15,368 nucleotides of DNA from an uncultured Eubacteriales bacterium. GTDB taxonomy: Bacteria > Bacillota > Clostridia > Oscillospirales > Oscillospiraceae. Position 1 is the first letter of the stretch, and the number at the start of each line of letters is the position of its first letter. Of the stretch, positions 11,271 to 15,368 are shown piece by piece. The stretch spans positions 1 through 15,368 of the forward strand of contig UQYT01000046.1 in assembly GCA_900545405.1 (NCBI GenBank). Direction: 5' to 3'. The notes beneath the pieces are model-generated. The model did not search any database. It was not told the origin of the DNA and saw nothing but the letters and a program-made list of their open reading frames with translations. A program made the translations under genes and the position numbers.

Positions 11271-12566
11271 ATGAAGCAGCTTTTCAGGGGCGGAATCCAT
11301 CCCGACGACCGCAAGGCGCTGTCGCGGGGCGGAGCGCCTGTCCCGATGCCGGCGCCTTCACGGGTGGTAATACCCATGTCACAGCATATCGGCGCGCCCT
11401 GCTCCCCTCTGGTCAAGGTGGGCGACGCGGTCAAGCTGGGGCAGAAGATAGGCGACGGCGAGGGCGTATGTTCCCCTGTGCACGCGCCGGTGTCCGGCAC
11501 CGTGACGGCCGTGGAGCAGATGACTGTGCCCGGCGGGCGCCAGTGCGTCTGCGTCGCCATCGAGAACGACGGCAAGGACACCCCCGACCCGTCCATCAAG
11601 CCGCGCACCACTCACAAGGGCATGAGCGCGGCCGAGCTTGCGGACATCGTCCGCGAGGCGGGCATCTGCGGCATGGGCGGCGCGGCCTATCCCACTAACT
11701 CCAAGATACTCTCCACCGCGGGCAAGACCGAGACCCTTCTCATCAATGCCTGCGAGTGCGAGCCGTACATCACCTCGGACGACACCGTGATGTGCACCTG
11801 GCCGGAGAAGGTCATCCTCGGCGCGCGCATCGTGGCGGACGTCATCGGCGCCAAGCACACGGTCATCGCCGTGGAGGACAACAAGCCCGAGGCGGTGGAG
11901 GCCCTGCGCAGCAAGCTGGGCGGCAACGAGGACATCGAGGTCCGCGTCCTGCCCACGCGCTATCCCCAGGGCGCGAAGAAGCAGCTCATCCTCGCCGTGA
12001 CCGGCCGTGAGGTCGCCCCCGGCGCCAGGACCGGCGCGCTCTTCAACGTCACCACCATCTACTCCATCTGCCGCGCCGTGTACGAGGGCCTGCCTCTCAC
12101 CGAGAAGGTCGTCACCGTCACCGGCGAGGGCGCGAACGAGCCGAAGAACGTCATCGTCCGCATCGGCACCCCGCTTGAGGAGCTGCTCAAATTTGCCGGC
12201 GGCATGAAGGAAGAGACCTGCAAGGTCGTCTGCGGCGGCCCGATGATGGGCACGGCGCAGGGCGACCTGAGCGTCCCCGTGGTCAAGGGCACCAACGCCG
12301 TGCTCTGCCTGACCGACCCCGCGCCCGCGGCCGAGAACCCGACCTGCATCCGCTGCGGCAAGTGCATCAAGGCCTGCCCCATGGGCCTGCAGCCCCTGCA
12401 GCTCTACCGCTACGCCAACGCGGGGATGAAGGACGAGCTCGAGCGCTTCAACCTTGAAGACTGCATGGAGTGCGGCTGCTGCTCCTACGTCTGCCCCGGC
12501 CGCCTGCCCCTGGTCGAGACCTTCAAGGCCGGCAAGAAACTGCTGAAGGAGGGTAAGAGGAAATGA
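11271..12566 (+). CDS. rnfC: RnfC subunit, Rnf-like electron transport complex
   Basis: A 431-residue RnfC, the usual clostridial length, a peripheral cytoplasmic-side subunit carrying NADH/FMN-binding regions and two [4Fe-4S] clusters. The N-terminus FRGGIHPDDRKALS and PMSQHIGAPCSPLVKVGDAV form the RnfC barrel. The Rossmann-type FMN/NADH region holds GICGMGGAAYPT and LLINACECEPYIT. The clusters are CIRCGKCIKACP (Cys359, 362, 365, 369) and CMECGCCSYVCP (Cys398, 401, 404, 408). GAGAGGTG precedes the ATG. It overlaps rnfD by ATGA. In canonical Rnf it passes electrons between NADH and RnfB or RnfG. RnfB is absent here, so the donor is unclear. Confidence 0.94.
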   Translation: MKQLFRGGIHPDDRKALSRGGAPVPMPAPSRVVIPMSQHIGAPCSPLVKVGDAVKLGQKIGDGEGVCSPVHAPVSGTVTAVEQMTVPGGRQCVCVAIENDGKDTPDPSIKPRTTHKGMSAAELADIVREAGICGMGGAAYPTNSKILSTAGKTETLLINACECEPYITSDDTVMCTWPEKVILGARIVADVIGAKHTVIAVEDNKPEAVEALRSKLGGNEDIEVRVLPTRYPQGAKKQLILAVTGREVAPGARTGALFNVTTIYSICRAVYEGLPLTEKVVTVTGEGANEPKNVIVRIGTPLEELLKFAGGMKEETCKVVCGGPMMGTAQGDLSVPVVKGTNAVLCLTDPAPAAENPTCIRCGKCIKACPMGLQPLQLYRYANAGMKDELERFNLEDCMECGCCSYVCPGRLPLVETFKAGKKLLKEGKRK

Positions 12567-13534
12567 ATCTGACTGTCTCCTCCGCACCCCACATCCGCAG
12601 CGGCGACACAACGCGCCGGACGATGCTGGACGTGCTGATAGCCCTTATACCGGCGCTCATCGCGGCGGTTATACTCTTCGGCCTCAGGGCCCTGGTCCTG
12701 ACGGTCATCTCGGCGGCGGTCTGCGTCGTGGTCGAGCTGCTGTACTGCCTCGTCACCCGCCGCAAGAGCACGGTGGGCGACCTTTCCGCGGTCGTCACCG
12801 GCGTGCTGCTGGCCTTCTCGCTGCCCGCTAGCTGCCCGTACTGGGTGGTCGCCGTGGGCGACGCCTTTGCGATAATCGTCGTCAAGGGCTTCATCGGCGG
12901 CCTTGGCCAGAACGTGTTCAACCCCGCCCTCGGCGGCAGGGCCCTCATCATGCTCTTCTGGCCCGCTACCATCACCCGCTACGGCACCGAGGCCGTGGAC
13001 GCCTTCAACTTCGGCGCGGTGGACATCGTCTCCTCGTCCACGCCGCTGCAGACCATGGCCCGCCCGGCTCTGCCCGAGGCCAGCCTGCTCGACATGTTCC
13101 TCGGCAAGATCGGCGGCTGCATAGGCGAGGTCTGCACCCTGGCGCTGCTCATCGGCCTGGTTTACCTGCTGGTGCGCCGCGTTATCAGCTGGCGCATCCC
13201 CGTGGCCTACATAGGCACCATGGCCGTGCTGACCCTGGTGTTCTACAAGACCGACAACGCGCTCACCTGGATGCTGTACAGCATCATGGGCGGCGGCGCG
13301 ATGCTGGGCGCCATCTTCATGGCCACCGACTATGTCACGAGCCCGACCCTGCCCTCGGCCCAGCTGGTCTACGGCATCGGCTGCGGCGCGCTGACTGTGC
13401 TCTTCCGCTACTTCGGGCTCTTCCCGGAGGGCGTGACCTATGCCATCCTCATCATGAACGCCTGTGCCTGGGCGCTTGACAGGGCGGTGCCCGTGAAGCG
13501 CTTCGGCGTCGGGAAAGGAGGTGCCGGGAAATGA
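12563..13534 (+). CDS. rnfD: RnfD subunit, membrane flavoprotein
   Basis: A 323-residue membrane protein of the RnfD/NqrB family with about eight to ten hydrophobic helices. Recognisable features are the N-terminal SSAPHIRSGDTTRRTMLDV, VFNPALGGRA (118-127), ATDYVTSP near the C-terminus and the FMN-attachment region VDIVSSSTPL. Thr160 is at the flavinylated position. Its context is S-S-S-T-P-L where relatives known to me have S-A-T-P-L or G-A-T-P-L, a small deviation. The ATG overlaps the rnfC stop and AGAGGA serves as ribosome site. It would move electrons through the membrane, perhaps coupled to ions, toward RnfG. Confidence 0.93.
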   Translation: MNLTVSSAPHIRSGDTTRRTMLDVLIALIPALIAAVILFGLRALVLTVISAAVCVVVELLYCLVTRRKSTVGDLSAVVTGVLLAFSLPASCPYWVVAVGDAFAIIVVKGFIGGLGQNVFNPALGGRALIMLFWPATITRYGTEAVDAFNFGAVDIVSSSTPLQTMARPALPEASLLDMFLGKIGGCIGEVCTLALLIGLVYLLVRRVISWRIPVAYIGTMAVLTLVFYKTDNALTWMLYSIMGGGAMLGAIFMATDYVTSPTLPSAQLVYGIGCGALTVLFRYFGLFPEGVTYAILIMNACAWALDRAVPVKRFGVGKGGAGK

Positions 13535-14559
13535 GTAAGAAACTGCTTGTACCCGTCGCCGTGCTGCTGATATGCGCCGTGGTGCTCTTTGCGGCGAACA
13601 GCGCCCTGGCCGGCACGGCCCAGGCCAATGCCGAGCAGGAGCTCAACGACATGATCTCCTACCTCCTCCCCGGCGGGGGCGAGTTTGAGGAGATCGAGTA
13701 CACCGGCTCCGACGCCAAGATAACGAACGTCTACAAGGGCGAGGGCGGCTACGTCCTGGCGATGACCGCCAACGGCTATGTGGACGAGATAAAGCTCCTC
13801 GTGGCCGTTGACAACGACGGCGTCATCAAGGGCTACACGGTCCGCGACATCCACGACACCTACGGCCTCGGCCGCGGCGTGCAGGACGACGTGTACTTCC
13901 TCATCGACCTGGTGAGGAGCTCCGGCGACCTCGCCGTGGGCAGCAACATCGACGCCGTGACCGGCGCTACGATAAGCTCCTCCGCCGTTGTGGCCTGCGT
14001 GAACGCGGCGAGCAAGTACGTGCAGGAGTCCGGCAGCGCGAGCGGCGGACTGACCGGCACGGCCGAGGGCTTCGGCGGCCCGATAACGGTCTCCGTCACG
14101 ATGGACGGCGACAAGATAACGGCCGTTGAGATAGTCTCCAACAGCGAGACGCCGGAGATCGCGGGCAACGCGCTTGAGCAGATCCCGGCGGCCATCGTCG
14201 AGGCGAACTCCGCGGACGTGGACATCGTGGCCGGCGCGACCTACACCAGCAACGGCATCATCAACGCGGTCAAGGACGCGCTTGATAGCGCGGGCAACTC
14301 CGACGGTGCGCTCACCGGCACGGCCGACGGCTTCATAGGCCCGATAACCGTCGCTGTGACGATGGACGGCGACAAGATAGCGTCCGTTGAAGTCCTCTCG
14401 AACAGCGAGACGATAGAGATCGCCGGCGGCGCGCTCGAGCAGATCCCGAAGGCGATTGTCGAGGCGAACTCCCCGGACGTGGACGTGGTTTCCGGCGCGA
14501 CCTACACGAGCAAAGGCATAATGAATGCGGTCAAGGATGCCCTTGGCCAGGGCGCGTGA
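13531..14559 (+). CDS. rnfG: Enlarged RnfG with three FMN-binding domains
   Basis: A 342-residue protein, where normal RnfG is about 180-210. Residues 5-26 form a membrane anchor. Residues ~30-168 are the RnfG domain with DTYGLGRGVQDD (109-120) and the FMN motif VTGATISS (Thr147). Two extra domains follow, nearly identical in layout with an 87-residue period: LTGTAEGFGGPITVSVTMDG to VAGATYTS (Thr237), and LTGTADGFIGPITVAVTMDG to VSGATYTS (Thr324). All three motifs look competent for ApbE, giving up to three covalent FMN groups on the outer face. It starts at an ATGA overlap with rnfD after AAAGGAGGTG. The added domains could extend an electron wire beyond the membrane; that is inference. Confidence 0.92.
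   Translation: MSKKLLVPVAVLLICAVVLFAANSALAGTAQANAEQELNDMISYLLPGGGEFEEIEYTGSDAKITNVYKGEGGYVLAMTANGYVDEIKLLVAVDNDGVIKGYTVRDIHDTYGLGRGVQDDVYFLIDLVRSSGDLAVGSNIDAVTGATISSSAVVACVNAASKYVQESGSASGGLTGTAEGFGGPITVSVTMDGDKITAVEIVSNSETPEIAGNALEQIPAAIVEANSADVDIVAGATYTSNGIINAVKDALDSAGNSDGALTGTADGFIGPITVAVTMDGDKIASVEVLSNSETIEIAGGALEQIPKAIVEANSPDVDVVSGATYTSKGIMNAVKDALGQGA
14050..14559 (+). repeat. Tandem duplication encoding FMN domains 2 and 3 of RnfG
   Basis: Two units of 261 bases (14050-14310 and 14311 to the gene end) encode domains alike at most residues, including TVxVTMDGDKI, SNSET, ALEQIP and ATYTS. Long DNA stretches, such as the one coding for MDGDKI, are the same. Third positions differ in places, so the duplication is older than that in the lipoprotein gene. 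Confidence 0.8.
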
Positions 14560-14574
14560 TGGGAGGTCGAGAAG

Positions 14575-15021
14575 ATGAAAGCTGTAACGTATAAGCTGAA
14601 CACGATACTGGCGGCGCTGGTGGGCGTCATCTGCCTGGCGTTTGTGCTGATCCGGACGTTCATGCCTCAGGCGATCCTCCCGCTGGTGGACATCCCGAAC
14701 CTGGCTGCAGTGTGCGCCGCGGCGCTGGTGGTGGACTGCTACTTTGACCTCAAGAGCGTGCCGAAGCGCGACTGGGCGCTGACGGCGGTGCTGGCCGTGC
14801 TGACGTTCTGGCTGCTGCCCTGGGCGTCCGGCGTGGTCGAGGGCGCGGGCGCGGCGCTGCGCGTGGGCGTTATAGGCGGGCTGCTGTTCACGGCGATGGC
14901 CTTCCTGTTCAACACCATCCGCGGACGTCTGGTCTCCGCCAAATCCGGCTTCCTGGCCCCCCTGGGCGTCGGAGCCGTGATGTACCTGGCCTGCCAGTGC
15001 TTCGCCGGCATGCTGCTGTAA
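14575..15021 (+). CDS. Unrecognised small membrane protein ending the Rnf-like operon
   Basis: A 148-residue hydrophobic protein with four or five predicted helices (about 10-28, 38-56, 68-86, 94-113, 126-147). Polar loops include DLKSVPKRD and NTIRGRLVSAKSG. GGGAGG lies just before the ATG, 15 bases after rnfG, and a terminator follows immediately, so it belongs to the operon. I do not recognise it. It is shorter than RnfA or RnfE (about 190-200 residues, six helices) and I see no iron-sulfur cysteines; its few cysteines (in helices, for example ACQC) are not a classical motif. It may be a new partner of RnfD or RnfG standing in for the missing subunits, but no function can be read from the sequence. 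Confidence 0.75.
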   Translation: MKAVTYKLNTILAALVGVICLAFVLIRTFMPQAILPLVDIPNLAAVCAAALVVDCYFDLKSVPKRDWALTAVLAVLTFWLLPWASGVVEGAGAALRVGVIGGLLFTAMAFLFNTIRGRLVSAKSGFLAPLGVGAVMYLACQCFAGMLL

Positions 15022-15026
15022 ACCCC

Positions 15027-15053
15027 AAAGGGGGCCCTCCGGGCCCCCTTTTT
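15027..15053 (+). terminator. Rho-independent terminator of the Rnf-like operon
   Basis: AAAGGGGGCCC (15027-15037), loop TCC, GGGCCCCCTTT (15041-15051), then further T. A strong 11-bp stem six bases after the last stop codon, marking the operon end. Confidence 0.93.
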
Positions 15054-15080
15054 GCACGCCCTGCGCGCTTATGCGCGCGT

Positions 15081-15236
15081 CTGAAAGTTTCGTCCACCTT
15101 TTCAAAGGTGGTGGAGTCCAGAGGCAAAGCCTCTGGCCGCCCGCCGCAGCGGGCGGAACCCCCTTGTGCTCATAAAAGATCAGGAAGGGGGTTCAAGGGG
15201 GAAACCCTATCAAGGGGTTTCCCCCTTTTTATTTTT
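15081..15236. repeat. Five-hairpin intergenic element
   Basis: A gene-free block of consecutive stems: 15094-15111 (CCACCTT/AAGGTGG), 15118-15136 (CCAGAGGC/GCCTCTGG), 15137-15156 (CCGCCCGC/GCGGGCGG), 15157-15193 (AACCCCCTT/AAGGGGGTT) and 15195-15227 (13-14 bp, AAGGGGGAAACCC arm) ending in a T-rich tail like a terminator. The even spacing and complete coverage by stems look like a dispersed repeat or a structured RNA. From memory similar blocks recur between genes in Oscillospiraceae genomes. No promoter is visible. Confidence 0.6.
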
Positions 15237-15293
15237 ACTCTTCTGCGTGTGCGCCGTTTCCCCAGGCAAAAGCTGCCGCCCCCTACTGCCAGT

Positions 15294-15335
15294 TCCACCC
15301 CATTTCTTTGCTCTTGCGCAAAGAAACGGGGTGGA
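15294..15335. repeat. Long hairpin near the window end
   Basis: A 17-position stem with one mismatch: 15294-15310 (TCCACCCCATTTCTTTG) against 15319-15335, loop of eight bases. It is followed by AGCCCCAAAGAAACGCGC, which repeats part of the arm (AAAGAAAC). Together with the preceding hairpins it forms over 250 bases without a gene; 15237-15293 holds nothing I can name. Confidence 0.55.
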
Positions 15336-15368
15336 GCCCCAAAGAAACGCGCTTATGGGTGCCGCCAC

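Noticed and set aside
15094..15227. CRISPR-like array from the repeated stems near the window end
   Set aside because: Stems differ in sequence and there are no equal direct repeats with spacers.

Overview
The window is very GC-rich, with tightly packed operons, canonical sigma-A promoters, strong Gram-positive ribosome binding sites, and lipoproteins with lipobox cysteines. Together with CD1871A-like, Rnf-like and YgeW/ArcC-like genes, this suggests a high-GC gut clostridium (Oscillospiraceae-like). That placement is an inference from gene content and style. No rRNA, tRNA, CRISPR array or transposase is visible.

Layout. (1) 1-1605, plus strand: the 3' end of a probable YgeW knotted carbamoyltransferase, then carbamate kinase and a RidA-type deaminase, closed by a strong terminator. 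This combination is typical of anaerobic purine/ureide degradation clusters. (2) 1639-3330, plus: a sigma-A promoter drives a TlpA/ResA-like thioredoxin lipoprotein, a 48-residue CXXC membrane microprotein and a membrane polyferredoxin of NapH/NosR type, which looks like a redox relay across the membrane. (3) 3337-8025, minus: MoeA, a MoeA fused to a periplasmic-binding-protein-like domain, a beta-phosphoglucomutase-like HAD enzyme, and a MarR regulator with a long Cys/His-rich N-terminal extension. The marR promoter is bracketed by two copies of a 12-bp operator-like sequence. A third exact copy lies inside the MoeA-PBP coding region. (4) 8138-8773, plus: a small ThiF/MoeB-like adenylyltransferase, divergent from moeA, with a perfect 17-bp palindrome between them. 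(5) 8789-15053, plus: one long operon with a tandem-repeat lipoprotein, the FMN transferase ApbE, RnfC, RnfD, an enlarged RnfG with three FMN-attachment motifs, and an unrecognised small membrane protein. A terminator follows, so RnfA, RnfB and RnfE are absent from this locus. (6) 15081-15368: a block of at least six consecutive hairpins with no gene, resembling a dispersed intergenic repeat or structured RNA.

How it may work together. The Moco genes and ThiF would supply a molybdenum hydroxylase such as xanthine dehydrogenase, matching the ygeW-arcC-ridA catabolic genes. The flavinylated Rnf-like operon and the TlpA-polyferredoxin operon would carry electrons across or along the outer face of the membrane. 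The most unusual part is the reduced Rnf-like, heavily flavinylated electron-transfer module at 9020-15021.
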